A stretch of DNA of 64,000 nt from positions 145,859 to 209,858 of the forward strand of contig NZ_VOIQ01000004.1 in NCBI RefSeq assembly GCF_010470675.1, in the 5' to 3' direction. This DNA comes from Desulfovibrio sp. JC010 (GTDB lineage Bacteria > Desulfobacterota > Desulfovibrionia > Desulfovibrionales > Desulfovibrionaceae). Of this stretch, positions 34,769 to 44,118 are shown one piece after another (within the stretch, counting starts at the first letter, position 1; every line of letters starts with the position of its first letter). The position numbers were made by a program, and so were the translations under genes. The notes below the pieces were generated by a model. It saw only the letters and a program-made list of their open reading frames with translations, was not told the origin of the DNA and did not search any database.

Positions 34769-34811
34769 CACAAAAAGTTCACAATCCAAATTATCCACTT
34801 CTACTATATAC

Positions 34812-34861
34812 AAAATAAAAGGTCGGCCATGCATTTTTTAGCAAATGCAAATGACCGACCT
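34812..34861 (-). terminator. Terminator of the nhaA-kinase-HD-GYP operon
   Basis: AGGTCGG (34820-34826) pairs with CCGACCT (34855-34861), extended inward by TGCATTT/AAATGCA; TTTTATTTTG follows on the minus strand. About 37 bp after the HD-GYP gene. Confidence 0.88.
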
Positions 34862-34897
34862 CTTTCCCAAAAACCTAAAATATATTCTTTTTGAAAA

Positions 34898-35956
34898 CTA
34901 ATCGCTGCGCTTATTCTTTATCTCAAGTATATCATCAAGGTTATCAAAAAATATATCAATAAGTTGTGGGTCAAAATGAGCCCCCCGGCCTTCTTTCATG
35001 ATTTCCAGTGACTTCTCTATGCTGAACGGTTCCTTATAAGGACGTTTGCTGGTCAGGGCATCAAAAACATCGGCAACCGCACAGATTCTTCCGGGCAGAG
35101 GAATATCTTCGCCAGCTAATCCGCTGGGATAACCTGAACCGTCCCATTTTTCGTGATGACTGAGAGCGATTACCGCCCCCATATTGATATAATCAGAGCT
35201 GCCCATGGACAGAATACTCCCGCCAATTTCGGCATGCCTCTGCATGGCTTTCCATTCTTCATCATCCAGCTTGCCGGGCTTGAGCAGAATGCTGTCAGGA
35301 ATACCGATCTTGCCGATATCATGCATGGGGGCACTGGTATGGATCAATTGGACTGACTTTCTGTCCAGATAAATATTCTCGGCAAGAATTCTGCTGTACT
35401 CCGCCATCCTGACCAGATGGCATGCTGTTTCCTCATCCTTATATTCAGCAGCCGCGCAAAGATGATGAATGGTCTCCACATGGGCATCATCAAGCCGGGC
35501 CAGAGCTTCCCGAAGTTCCATGGTCCTGCTTTCAACCATTTCATGAAGGTCGAACTGAAAAGAATTTATTTCATCCTGCTGTCCCTTCTGGCGCAGCATG
35601 GACTCAGTGCGGATTTTAAGCTCCACAATATCAATGGGCTTGGTAATAAAATCATTGGCCCCGACTTCAACAGCTTTGAGCCGGTCATCCTTCTGGGAAA
35701 GGGTTGTGACCATGATCACCGGAATATCCTGAGTTTCCACGTTTTCCCGAATTCGGCTTACAAACTCAAAACCGTTCATCACCGGCATTTTCACATCGCT
35801 TAAGACCAGATCAAAGGTTCGATCCAGCTTTTCAAGGGCAACCACCGCATTTTCAGCACCGACAACATCATGCCCCAACTTGGTCAAAATACCTTCCAGC
35901 AGAACAATGTTGTGCGGCTCGTCATCAACAACCAGTATTTTTCTTTTACATTCCAT
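34898..35956 (-). CDS. Response regulator with HD-GYP phosphodiesterase output domain
   Basis: 352 residues from ATG 35956; the frame opens ten codons earlier inside the kinase gene. Receiver domain 1-120 (ILVVDDEPHN, phospho-acceptor Asp in VLSDVKMP, TKPI with the Lys), then a linker helix and an HD-GYP domain: HDIGKIGIPDSIL, HHEKWDGSGYP, the residues that bind the metal centre. HD-GYP proteins hydrolyse c-di-GMP. It overlaps the kinase gene by 11 bp and is surely its partner. Confidence 0.92.
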   Translation of the reverse strand: MECKRKILVVDDEPHNIVLLEGILTKLGHDVVGAENAVVALEKLDRTFDLVLSDVKMPVMNGFEFVSRIRENVETQDIPVIMVTTLSQKDDRLKAVEVGANDFITKPIDIVELKIRTESMLRQKGQQDEINSFQFDLHEMVESRTMELREALARLDDAHVETIHHLCAAAEYKDEETACHLVRMAEYSRILAENIYLDRKSVQLIHTSAPMHDIGKIGIPDSILLKPGKLDDEEWKAMQRHAEIGGSILSMGSSDYINMGAVIALSHHEKWDGSGYPSGLAGEDIPLPGRICAVADVFDALTSKRPYKEPFSIEKSLEIMKEGRGAHFDPQLIDIFFDNLDDILEIKNKRSD

Positions 35957-38642
35957 TAGAACCACCCCGGCTCTCAGGCCGCTCACGGGGAATCGTAACT
36001 ATAATTTTTGTTTCGTTCAGCTCATCAAAAGTCTGCATTTCAATTCCGTAACGCATGGCATCGGACATCAGTTTTGCCGAGTATGTCCCCAGTCCGGTTC
36101 CGTCTTCTTTGCCATAAGTGACATACTTCTGAAAAAACCTTTCCCGGACCTGCAGAGGAACAACGCCCTTATTGCTTACAGAAATTATGGTATTTTCATT
36201 CTGCAAAAATTCAATAATTATATCTTCACCGGCAGGGGATGCCTCGATTGCATTGGTCAGTAACCCTGACAACAGGGAATAGATCAGTCTTTCCTCACCC
36301 CACACCAGTAATTTTTCCATAAAATCAGGGGTGCCATCAACCAAAACTTCAACCCCCACTCTACTGGCACTGATTATTGACCTGCTGTTATCAACAACCT
36401 GCCGTGCAACACCCAAGGCATCAACCTCCAAGGGGTAGTATTCATATTTCCCGGTCTCCATTTTAAACATATCCAATGACATATCGATCATATGGAGCAT
36501 ATTCGTACCGGAATTTTCAATTGTTTTCAGTAACTCATGCTGCTGCTTGGTAAGATTGTCATCCATGCGCAACAAACCCGGAAGGCCGATGATTCCGTTC
36601 AAGGGTGTTTTGAGATCGTGACGCATGATCAGGTCCACATCAGACTTGAGTCTTTCAAGCTCTTTCTGGTCACTGATATCTTCTTTTACAGCAACATAGC
36701 TGACCAGTTCACCTTTAGGATTGTAAACAGGTGATATGGATGCATATTCCCAATAAAAGGATCCGTCTTTCTTTTTATTAATAATATCCCCGCGCCATGT
36801 TCTGCCGCTGCTGATAGTATCCCACATATCCTTGTAAAACAGATCGTCATGTTCACCGGACTTGAGAACCCTTGGATTCTGGCCGATGGCTTCTTCATAC
36901 GAATATCCGGTTTCCTTGGAAAAATACGGATTCACATAGGTGATGTCGCCTTCAGTATCGGTAATAACAACAGATACAGGGGCATTCTCAATGGCCTGAG
37001 TCAGAATCTTAAGTCTTTCCTCACGGGCCTTCCTTTCGGTAATATCAAGAACCACACCCTCAAAAACATTTTCTTCAAGTTCAAAGTCATAAGCCAGATA
37101 GGCATAAACGGACATACAGCGTTCCTGACCGTCCGGTGTGGTAAATTCCATTTCAAATTCAGAAGATTCAATCTCCCCTGAAAGGAGTCGGGCATTGGTT
37201 TCATTAGCTTTGATTACGGACTCCGGAGAAAAATCAAACAGCTCAGTCCATCTTCGCCCCAACCCTATTTCCGGTGATCCATAGCCGAGATGGGTAATCC
37301 CCTCACTAAGCCGGACGAACTCACCATCGATAGTATGTGAGAAAAATACAAACTGACGGCTCAGCTTATTGGTCACATGGTCAAAACGGATTTTACTTTC
37401 CCTGAGTTTTTTCTCCATCAATTTCCGGTCAGTAATATCATGGATTGTTCCATAGACCCGGACAGGATTACCATCATCGTCATAGCTGAACTTCCCGCGC
37501 TCTGAAACATACCTTACTTCACCATCGGGCCTCACTATCCTGTGATCCAATGAATAATCTTCGCCGCTTTTCATGGATTGAATATAAGTATCGCTGACTA
37601 CCCTACGATCATCACGGTGAACCAGAACGCTGAAAAAACCTCTTTTTGAAGGAGTGTACTCTCCCTTGACCAACCCGAAAATATTATAGGTCTCATCCGA
37701 CCACCATATTTTTCCATTCACAAGATCCATGGACCAATTTCCGAGACGGGCGATAGACTGGGCTTCACTGAGGTTGGTTCTGACCATTTCCACCTCAGCA
37801 TTCTTGGTAACTATTTTGTAGATGGAAAAACAAATACTCAGCACCAGCAAAATCATAATGCCATGCAGCATAAACGAATCAGGAGGAATAACTCCCCAGC
37901 CTTTTGCCGGTAGGGCTGCAATCTGCCACGAACCGGAAGAAAGGGTCACCTGCATGGTCACGGCACTACTATCGGGATCAAAAATATCCGGGTCTCCGTA
38001 AAAAACAGCCCCTTCAGCCCCTTTACCGTCAACACCCCTGACAGCAATTTTCAAATCGGCAACTTTGTTCAACCCGGCCTTCACAAACAACTGGTCAACA
38101 TCAATAACAGCTGAAACAATTCCCCAGAAATATTCATTGGAGCGCACAAAAACCGGAGCACGCCCTATCAACCCTTGTCCGCCCTGCACCAGAGCAAGCG
38201 GTCCGGCAACAACCATTTTTCCGGTTTCATAAACCTCTTTTACCTGCTCCCACTGGGTTGGGGATAGTCTGTAATCAAGGCCCAGTACCGCTTCATTTCC
38301 TTTTATCGGATAAACAAATTTTACTACGTAATCAGGAGCGACACCGATATTTTTAATCAATTTGGATCTGAAAAGCATCCCCTGGCAATAACTTTCCAGC
38401 TCACTTCTACTTAATTCCGGATGGTATGAAACATAGTCAGCCAACCCATTAATCAACAAAAGGCTACTGTTTACCTCTTTCTCAATCCGGGCGCGCAAGG
38501 CCGATGTCTGGTGGTAAACACTCAAAAGCTGGTCATTCCTGTAACGCTGATAAAGCTGATACTGGATAAAAACATCCAGAATCAGAAATAAAAATACAGT
38601 GAATGATATATATTTAAAAATTGCTTTTTTTGTTTTTTGCAT
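35946..38642 (-). CDS. Membrane histidine kinase with CHASE-type sensor and PAS domains
   Basis: 898 residues. A first membrane helix (about 9-27), a large periplasmic CHASE-like domain (about 40-260, with RIEKEVNSSLLLINGLADYV and FVYPIKGNEAVLGLDY), and a second helix near 265-280. Then three PAS/PAC units (SIARLGNWSMDLVNGKIWW; FFSHTIDGEFVRL; AIENAPVSVVITDTEGDI), a HisKA helix with the phospho-acceptor His in RHDLKTPLNGIIGL and a HATPase domain (GTGLGTYSAKLM). It senses an unknown periplasmic ligand and passes the phosphoryl group to the HD-GYP regulator. Confidence 0.92.
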   Translation of the reverse strand: MQKTKKAIFKYISFTVFLFLILDVFIQYQLYQRYRNDQLLSVYHQTSALRARIEKEVNSSLLLINGLADYVSYHPELSRSELESYCQGMLFRSKLIKNIGVAPDYVVKFVYPIKGNEAVLGLDYRLSPTQWEQVKEVYETGKMVVAGPLALVQGGQGLIGRAPVFVRSNEYFWGIVSAVIDVDQLFVKAGLNKVADLKIAVRGVDGKGAEGAVFYGDPDIFDPDSSAVTMQVTLSSGSWQIAALPAKGWGVIPPDSFMLHGIMILLVLSICFSIYKIVTKNAEVEMVRTNLSEAQSIARLGNWSMDLVNGKIWWSDETYNIFGLVKGEYTPSKRGFFSVLVHRDDRRVVSDTYIQSMKSGEDYSLDHRIVRPDGEVRYVSERGKFSYDDDGNPVRVYGTIHDITDRKLMEKKLRESKIRFDHVTNKLSRQFVFFSHTIDGEFVRLSEGITHLGYGSPEIGLGRRWTELFDFSPESVIKANETNARLLSGEIESSEFEMEFTTPDGQERCMSVYAYLAYDFELEENVFEGVVLDITERKAREERLKILTQAIENAPVSVVITDTEGDITYVNPYFSKETGYSYEEAIGQNPRVLKSGEHDDLFYKDMWDTISSGRTWRGDIINKKKDGSFYWEYASISPVYNPKGELVSYVAVKEDISDQKELERLKSDVDLIMRHDLKTPLNGIIGLPGLLRMDDNLTKQQHELLKTIENSGTNMLHMIDMSLDMFKMETGKYEYYPLEVDALGVARQVVDNSRSIISASRVGVEVLVDGTPDFMEKLLVWGEERLIYSLLSGLLTNAIEASPAGEDIIIEFLQNENTIISVSNKGVVPLQVRERFFQKYVTYGKEDGTGLGTYSAKLMSDAMRYGIEMQTFDELNETKIIVTIPRERPESRGGSNGM

Positions 38643-38663
38643 AATTCCACATCAAGAAGCGGG

Positions 38664-40022
38664 CTATTTCTCGCATTTACCGGGAAGAGAACAGCTTCTA
38701 AGTACAATGAACCCTAAAATACCGGCCACAACAGACGCAGCCAGAATACTGAACTTGGCCTCAACCACAAATGGAGAAGTTGCATCCCAGGCCAAAGTGG
38801 TAATAAAAATTGACATGGTAAACCCAATACCAGCCAGCAGTGCCGCCCCCAGAAAATGACCGGGAACCATGGTACGAGGCATTTCAGCAATGCCGCTCTT
38901 CACCGCAATCCAGCTGGCCAGACAGATTCCCACAACCTTACCCACAATCAGACCGAAAAAAATACCGAGACTCACCGGGTGGAAAACATCCAGACCGCCG
39001 CCCTCTCCGGTGAAATCAATGCCCGCATTAGCAAGGGCGAATATGGGCATAATCCCGAAGGCCACCCAATAATGAAGATTATGCTCAATACGCTTCAGCG
39101 GAGGACTGGCCATGAGTACATCCCTGTTCATGTTGCCGAGAGCGGAAAGCATCTGTTTATTTGAAAGTGTAACCCTGTTCTTATCTCCGCCCATTTCATA
39201 ATCCATGAGATGGTTGCGCATGGGTCCCAGAAAATCAGTACAGCAAAGTCTTGTTGAAGCAGGAATGGTCATGGCCGCCAGAACACCTGCCACAGTGGCA
39301 TGCACTCCACTTTTCAGGAATGCCAGCCACATCAGGCAGCCGAAAAATAGATACGGCAACGGATGACGCACCCCCAGCCTGTTCAATACGATCATGCACA
39401 CGAAAAAAAGCATGCCCAGGCCGATTATCCAAAGCGATATGCCTGAAGAATAAAAGATCGCGATAACAAGTATGGCACCGATATCATCAACAATGGCTAC
39501 TGCAGTGAGAAAAATTTTAAGGCTCAACGGAACCCGGTCCCCGAGCATGGAGAGTACGCCCAGAGAAAAGGCAATGTCCGTAGCCATGGGAATACCCCAG
39601 CCATCCACTGAAGAGGTTCCGGCATTGAAAAAAGCATACACCAGAGCCGGTACAACCATCCCGCCCACAGCCGCAAAAATCGGCAAAGACGCCTGCCTGA
39701 ATGAGTTTAATTCACCTACTAGAATTTCGCGTTTGATTTCAAGGCCGACCAGAAAAAAGAAAACAGCCATCAACCCGTCATTGATCCAGAGAATGGCCGG
39801 TTTGGAAAGGATAAAATCCCCGGCACCCACGGTTAAGGGCATGCTTTTAAAAGCTTCGTAAAGATGTCCCCACGGAGAATTAGCCCAGATCAGAGCAAGA
39901 ATTGTCGCGATAATCAAAACCAGACCGCCGGAAGACTCAACCCTGACAAATTCATAAAAGGGCTGGAGCATCTTATCTATTCTGGGCTGATCATCTTTAG
40001 TTACAACTTGTGCCTTACTCAT
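38664..40022 (-). CDS. nhaA: Na+/H+ antiporter NhaA
   Basis: 452 residues, about 12 helices. NhaA hallmarks: ALIWANSPWGHLYEAF, NDGLMAVFFFLVGLEIKREI and the ion-binding double Asp in LTAVAIVDDIGAILVIA. It exchanges sodium for protons, useful in a marine habitat. Only 21 bp lie between its stop and the kinase gene, so transporter, kinase and c-di-GMP phosphodiesterase probably share one mRNA. It has a charged C-terminal tail ending near residue 450. Confidence 0.94.
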   Translation of the reverse strand: MSKAQVVTKDDQPRIDKMLQPFYEFVRVESSGGLVLIIATILALIWANSPWGHLYEAFKSMPLTVGAGDFILSKPAILWINDGLMAVFFFLVGLEIKREILVGELNSFRQASLPIFAAVGGMVVPALVYAFFNAGTSSVDGWGIPMATDIAFSLGVLSMLGDRVPLSLKIFLTAVAIVDDIGAILVIAIFYSSGISLWIIGLGMLFFVCMIVLNRLGVRHPLPYLFFGCLMWLAFLKSGVHATVAGVLAAMTIPASTRLCCTDFLGPMRNHLMDYEMGGDKNRVTLSNKQMLSALGNMNRDVLMASPPLKRIEHNLHYWVAFGIMPIFALANAGIDFTGEGGGLDVFHPVSLGIFFGLIVGKVVGICLASWIAVKSGIAEMPRTMVPGHFLGAALLAGIGFTMSIFITTLAWDATSPFVVEAKFSILAASVVAGILGFIVLRSCSLPGKCEK

Positions 40023-40180
40023 GGGTACTCCAATATATTCAATTTGCTAAACACATCCGTTTTTTACAGAATATATAAAATACAAACGACATCCATATAA
40101 TAAGCAACATCATAACAGGAATATATAAGGATGAAAAACCTTAACCATAAATTATAAAACGGGCCCGCCGTCCTATTATA

Positions 40181-40215
40181 AAAAGAAGGGCCTCAGATAA
40201 TAATCTGAGGCCCTT
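40181..40215 (-). terminator. Terminator of the small acidic protein gene
   Basis: A perfect 13-bp stem (40186-40198 with 40203-40215), 4-nt loop, then TTCTTTTTATAA on the minus strand. It lies 22 bp after the stop. Confidence 0.92.
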
Positions 40216-40237
40216 GAAAAAACATTTTACTCAATGT

Positions 40238-40627
40238 TTACTGATTAGAGTGTGCTTCTTTAATTCTGGCGGCAATATACTCCTTGGATTCGGCATCATC
40301 AGCGTCAAAGCAATGGCCGTCCTGTCCGAGGAGTCCACCCGGAACAAAATCACCAAGCTCATCCGGATCATTAATAAGATCGCCGAAAAAGCAGACCGAA
40401 AGCCAACGGTTGGAAGGATCATCGTCAATTACATCAACCATGACAAAAAGCGGCCATTTATCCTGCCCCTTTTTCACTCCGCGCATGGAATAGGTAACAC
40501 CGGGACGGGCATGAAACTCAATCTCAGTATTATCAAGTGATTCCAGAAGATTTTTGAATTCAACGAAAACTTCTTTCACTCCGGCAGGGTCCTCAGTCCA
40601 ATCAGAAATAAACTTATCCAGCTCCAT
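40238..40627 (-). CDS. Unknown small acidic cytoplasmic protein
   Basis: 129 residues, no signal or membrane segment, strongly acidic. The sequence looks folded (MRGVKKGQDKWPLFVMVDV, NRWLSVCFFGDLINDPDE). Good AAGGAGTT Shine-Dalgarno before the ATG and its own terminator support a real gene. I do not recognise the family. It is divergent from the Fur-family gene, and the 224-bp intergenic region carries two dyads that could control either gene. Confidence 0.8.
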   Translation of the reverse strand: MELDKFISDWTEDPAGVKEVFVEFKNLLESLDNTEIEFHARPGVTYSMRGVKKGQDKWPLFVMVDVIDDDPSNRWLSVCFFGDLINDPDELGDFVPGGLLGQDGHCFDADDAESKEYIAARIKEAHSNQ

Positions 40628-40696
40628 CTTATAAAACTCCTTGTTTGAGTATTATTGATTCCCGGTGAGGGAGTGCAAAACAGTTACTTAAAAAAG

Positions 40697-40730
40697 TGCT
40701 AAAATTATTAGCAAGACATAATTTTGTCAC
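40697..40730. promoter_or_regulatory. Two adjacent dyads between the acidic protein and fur-like genes
   Basis: TGCTAA (40697-40702) with TTAGCA (40708-40713) is a perfect inverted repeat. It is followed by GACATAATTTTGTCAC (40715-40730), matching the motif at 3879-3893. Possible operators for a metal or redox regulator. Confidence 0.4.
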
Positions 40731-40852
40731 TTTTTTGCGATATTCATACTCCTATGCACAAATATGGGCAATGACCAATTGACATCGGTCTTCAAATCAA
40801 TGTAAGTGAACTGTATTCCTCAAGGTAATCATAAATTTCTGGATACAGTTTA

Positions 40853-41293
40853 ATGAAATCAGCACAAGATATATTTACTGAATATCTGACTCGTCAGAGA
40901 CTCAAAATGACCCCCCAGCGCAGAACAATTCTGGAAGTGTTCCTTGCTGAGGAAGGCCACATCTCTTCAGAAGAACTGTACAATCTTGTCCGCGACGAAG
41001 ACTCTTCTATCGGACAGGCAACTGTATACCGTACCCTTAAACTTCTTGCTGATTCCGGCATTGCCAAATCCGTCGATTTCAACGACGGCGTTATCCGCTA
41101 TGAGCATAAGTACGGCCATGAGCATCATGACCATCTTGTGTGCGAGCGTTGCGGCAAGACCATTGAAGCCGTGGATAACGAAATTGAGCATCTACAGGAA
41201 GAACTGGCCAAAAAATACGGCTTTGAGCTTACCCATCATGAGATGTATCTTTTCGGCGTCTGCAAGGAGTGCCAGGGAAAAAGCGAAAAATAA
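40853..41293 (+). CDS. Fur-family metalloregulator
   Basis: 146 residues. Winged-helix DNA-binding part (MTPQRRTILEVFLAEEGHISSEELYNL, GQATVYRTLKLLADSGIAK), then the metal-binding dimer part: HEHHDHLVCERCGKTIE and the C-terminal HHEMYLFGVCKEC with the structural CxxC pairs. It could be Fur, PerR or Zur; sequence does not decide. TTGACA at 40779-40784 may be its -35 box; the Shine-Dalgarno is weak. Confidence 0.92.
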   Translation: MKSAQDIFTEYLTRQRLKMTPQRRTILEVFLAEEGHISSEELYNLVRDEDSSIGQATVYRTLKLLADSGIAKSVDFNDGVIRYEHKYGHEHHDHLVCERCGKTIEAVDNEIEHLQEELAKKYGFELTHHEMYLFGVCKECQGKSEK

Positions 41294-41318
41294 CGCAAAA
41301 TTTCCTTACACACACTTA

Positions 41319-41354
41319 AAAACGCCGCCTGAGACCAGTCGGCGTTTTTTTTTT
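41319..41354 (+). terminator. Terminator of the Fur-family gene
   Basis: AAAACGCCG (41319-41327) pairs with CGGCGTTTT from 41340, followed by an uninterrupted T-run to 41354. Confidence 0.93.
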
Positions 41355-41423
41355 GACGGGATACTTTATCCCCTTTTCAATAAACCAAACAAGGCTGCAA
41401 AGCCCCGCTAAACAGAGGATTGT

Positions 41424-41798
41424 ATGATCAAGCCTGATTTTAACAAGATGGGTGGCATGATACCCGCCATCGCACAGGATGCCGAAACAGGAGAAGTCCT
41501 GATGATGGCCTACATGAATGAAGAAGCATGGAACAAAACGCTTGAAACCGGCGATGCCCATTACTGGAGCAGAAGCCGCAACACCCTCTGGCATAAAGGC
41601 GGAACTTCTGGTCATGTACAGAAAATCAAGTCCATCAAAATCGATTGCGATGATGATACCCTTGTTCTGCTCATCGACCAGATCGGCGGGGCTGCCTGCC
41701 ACAAAGGATATAGAAGCTGTTTTTACCGTGAACTTAAGGATGGCGAAGTAATTGAATGTTCGCCCATGGTTTTTGACCCCAAGGAGGTATACAAATAA
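41424..41798 (+). CDS. hisI: Phosphoribosyl-AMP cyclohydrolase
   Basis: 124 residues, the stand-alone HisI form. Step 3 of histidine synthesis (opening of the adenine ring). Motifs: [37 protein letters not shown] and the metal-binding [20 protein letters not shown] with GYRSCFYR. Its stop overlaps the hisG start by one base. The rest of the his pathway is elsewhere. Confidence 0.96.
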   Translation: MIKPDFNKMGGMIPAIAQDAETGEVLMMAYMNEEAWNKTLETGDAHYWSRSRNTLWHKGGTSGHVQKIKSIKIDCDDDTLVLLIDQIGGAACHKGYRSCFYRELKDGEVIECSPMVFDPKEVYK

Positions 41799-42673
41799 TG
41801 TCCAAGCAACTGAAAATCGGTCTGCCCAAAGGTTCCCTGCAGGATGCTACAATTAAACTCTTCGCCAAGTCCGGCTGGAAAATCAACCTGCACCACAGAA
41901 ACTACTTTCCCGATGTAAACGATGATGAGCTGAATATCTCCATGTGCCGCGTGCAGGAAATCTCCCGCTACATCGAAGACGGAATCCTTGACTGCGGCCT
42001 TGCCGGACGCGACTGGGTTCTTGAAAACAAATCCGATGTTATTGAAATTTCCAGCCTTGTTTACTCAAAGGTCAGCAACCGCCCCGCACGCTGGATTCTC
42101 GCCGTTGCCGGGGATTCCCCCTACTACAAGCCCGAAGATCTGGCCGGCAAGAAAATCGCCACAGAACTTCTCGGTGCCACCAAAGAATACTTTGAATCCA
42201 AAAACATTCCCGTAGATGTTTTCTACTCCTGGGGTGCCACCGAAGCAAAGGTTGTTGAAGGTCTTTGTGACGCCATCGTCGAAGTTACTGAAACCGGGAC
42301 CACCATCAAGGCCCACGGGTTGCGCGTAATCGATGAAGTCATGTCCACCAACACCGTCTTCATCGTCAACAAGGACGCATGGAACGATCCGTGGAAGCGC
42401 AAAAAAATCGAAAACATCAACCTGCTGCTTCAGGGTGCACTGCGCGCTGAAAAAATGGTCGGGTTGAAAATGAACATGCCCAAGGCTTCCCTTGAAAAAG
42501 CCATGGACGTAATGCCCAGCCTTAACTCTCCCACCGTATCCGCCCTCTCCGACGATAAATGGGTTTCCGTGGAAATCATGGTCGAGGAAGTGGTCGTGCG
42601 CGAACTCATCCCCGAACTCATCGACATGGGCGCGGAAGGAATTATCGAGTACCCGCTTAATAAAGTAATTTAA
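41798..42673 (+). CDS. hisG: ATP phosphoribosyltransferase, long form
   Basis: 291 residues, so it is the long form (HisG-L) with its own C-terminal regulatory ACT-like domain and needs no HisZ. Motifs: IGLPKGSLQDATIKLFAKSG, DCGLAGRDWVLE, and the phosphate-binding VVEGLCDAIVEVTETGTTI. It catalyses the first, histidine-inhibited step. Translationally coupled to hisI. A modular repeat begins right at its stop codon. Confidence 0.96.
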   Translation: MSKQLKIGLPKGSLQDATIKLFAKSGWKINLHHRNYFPDVNDDELNISMCRVQEISRYIEDGILDCGLAGRDWVLENKSDVIEISSLVYSKVSNRPARWILAVAGDSPYYKPEDLAGKKIATELLGATKEYFESKNIPVDVFYSWGATEAKVVEGLCDAIVEVTETGTTIKAHGLRVIDEVMSTNTVFIVNKDAWNDPWKRKKIENINLLLQGALRAEKMVGLKMNMPKASLEKAMDVMPSLNSPTVSALSDDKWVSVEIMVEEVVVRELIPELIDMGAEGIIEYPLNKVI

Positions 42674-42768
42674 TGCCTTCGGCGACCAGAGGGGGAACCC
42701 TTTTTGTAAAAAGGGTTCCCCCTCTGGACTCCCCCTCCCCAAAACTTTTAGTATGCTTCGCAAGTAGC
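42674..42768. repeat. Intergenic modular repeat, copy 11 (AGAGGGGGAACCC core)
   Basis: ATGCCTTCGGCGACC end, hairpin AGAGGGGGAACCCTTTTT with its complement around a 2-nt loop (about 20 bp stem), CTCCCCCTCCCCAAAACTTT and TGCTTCGC end. Nearly the same as copy 17 in reverse. Confidence 0.82.
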
Positions 42769-42786
42769 TTGTTAAGACTACTTTCA

Positions 42787-42836
42787 AAACGAATCCCGCA
42801 ATACCTCGTATGATATTGCGGGATTCGTTTTTTATT
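42787..42836 (+). terminator. Terminator of hisIG
   Basis: A 17-bp stem (42787-42803 with 42814-42830) with a 10-nt loop, followed by TTTTTTATT. It comes after the modular repeat. Confidence 0.92.
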
Positions 42837-42852
42837 ACTTACTAAATCGCTA

Positions 42853-42944
42853 AGCGGCGAAGCCCTAATAAAAAGTTTTGGGATTCTCAAACCCTTTTTC
42901 TAAAAGGGTTTGAGGCCCCCGGCAAGGCCGCCGAAGGCTTATTT
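42853..42944. repeat. Intergenic modular repeat, copy 12
   Basis: GCGGCGAAGCCCTAATAAAA, AGTTTTGGGATTC, CAAACCCTTTTTCTAAAAGG hairpin and GGCAAGGCCGCCGAAGGCTT. The box ends exactly at the stop of the decarboxylase gene. Confidence 0.82.
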
Positions 42945-43895
42945 AAATATAGATTTAAAATCCAGAGTCTTAAAATATTCAATTGTGCTGACCAGTCCTT
43001 TCTCCAATTGGATGCTCGGTTCCCAGCCCAGTTCTTTGGCGCGGGTGATGTCCGGCTTGCGCTGCTTGGGATCATCTCCGGGCAGGGGCTTGAAGATAAG
43101 TTCAGATTTTGATCCGGTCATTTCAATTACTTTTTCTGCCAGCTCGCGGATGGTAAACTCATTGGGATTACCGAGGTTTACCGGACCGGTAACTTCATCC
43201 GGGGTAGCCATGAGGGTCAGAAAACCATCAATCATGTCATCCACATAACAGAATGAACGGCTTTGGGAGCCGTCTCCATAGATGGTGATCGGTACCCCCT
43301 GCAGGGCCTGTATAATGAAATTTGAAACCACACGGCCATCATTGGGGTGCATCTTGGAACCATAGGTGTTGAAGATACGGGCCACTTTGATTTTCACTTT
43401 GTGCTGGCGGTAATAGTCGAAAAAAAGTGTTTCCGCACAACGTTTACCCTCATCATAACAGGAACGGGGACCGATGGGATTTACGTTGCCCACATAACTT
43501 TCCGGCTGGGGATGCACTTCTGGATCGCCGTAAACTTCCGATGTGGAAGCCTGAAAAATTTTCGCCCCGGTACGCTTGGCAAGGCCGAGCATATTGATGG
43601 CCCCGTGCACGGAAGTCTTGGTGGTCTGCACAGGGTCGTGCTGATAATGGATCGGAGAAGCCGGGCAGGCCAGATTGTAGATTTCATCAATTTCCAGATA
43701 AAGCGGAAAAGTTACATCGTGCCTGATTATCTCAAAATTAGGATTACTCAACAGATGGGTGACATTGGATTTGGTCCCGGTAAAAAAATTATCCACGCAG
43801 ATAACATCACACCCCTCAGCAAGCAGCCGTTCACAAAGGTGCGCCCCCAGAAAACCTGCCCCGCCAGTAACCAGAACCCTTTTCAGTAAATGCAT
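42939..43895 (-). CDS. UDP-glucuronate decarboxylase (UDP-xylose synthase), SDR family
   Basis: 318 residues from ATG 43895 (AGGAG seven bases upstream). Extended short-chain dehydrogenase: Rossmann [14 protein letters not shown], the active-site STSEVYGDP and YDEGKR (YxxxK). [20 protein letters not shown] and [20 protein letters not shown] are diagnostic of UXS enzymes, which make UDP-xylose from UDP-glucuronate for surface polysaccharide. No glycosyltransferase is nearby. Confidence 0.93.
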   Translation of the reverse strand: MHLLKRVLVTGGAGFLGAHLCERLLAEGCDVICVDNFFTGTKSNVTHLLSNPNFEIIRHDVTFPLYLEIDEIYNLACPASPIHYQHDPVQTTKTSVHGAINMLGLAKRTGAKIFQASTSEVYGDPEVHPQPESYVGNVNPIGPRSCYDEGKRCAETLFFDYYRQHKVKIKVARIFNTYGSKMHPNDGRVVSNFIIQALQGVPITIYGDGSQSRSFCYVDDMIDGFLTLMATPDEVTGPVNLGNPNEFTIRELAEKVIEMTGSKSELIFKPLPGDDPKQRKPDITRAKELGWEPSIQLEKGLVSTIEYFKTLDFKSIFK

Positions 43896-44118
43896 TTTCA
43901 AGCTCCTGAATATTCAATTTTCCCGAATTCCCTATCTTTTTCTCTTCGCTATATAAATCAACTGGGTGCTGAAAGCCAGCCGTCTGTTTAAGCATAATTA
44001 TCAACTGCCGGACGTTTTTTTAAAATAGACAATCTTCAAAGCAGGTTATACCTTAAGCCCGCAAAAGCCTGTCAGGGAAGTGCTTTTCAGATCTGTTTGA
44101 ATAAAAAGGGGAAGTGAC

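Noticed and set aside
43785..43795. TTATCCACG inside the decarboxylase gene and TTATCCACT near 34793 as DnaA boxes
   Set aside because: Scattered single hits, no clustering and no adjoining AT-rich unwinding region.
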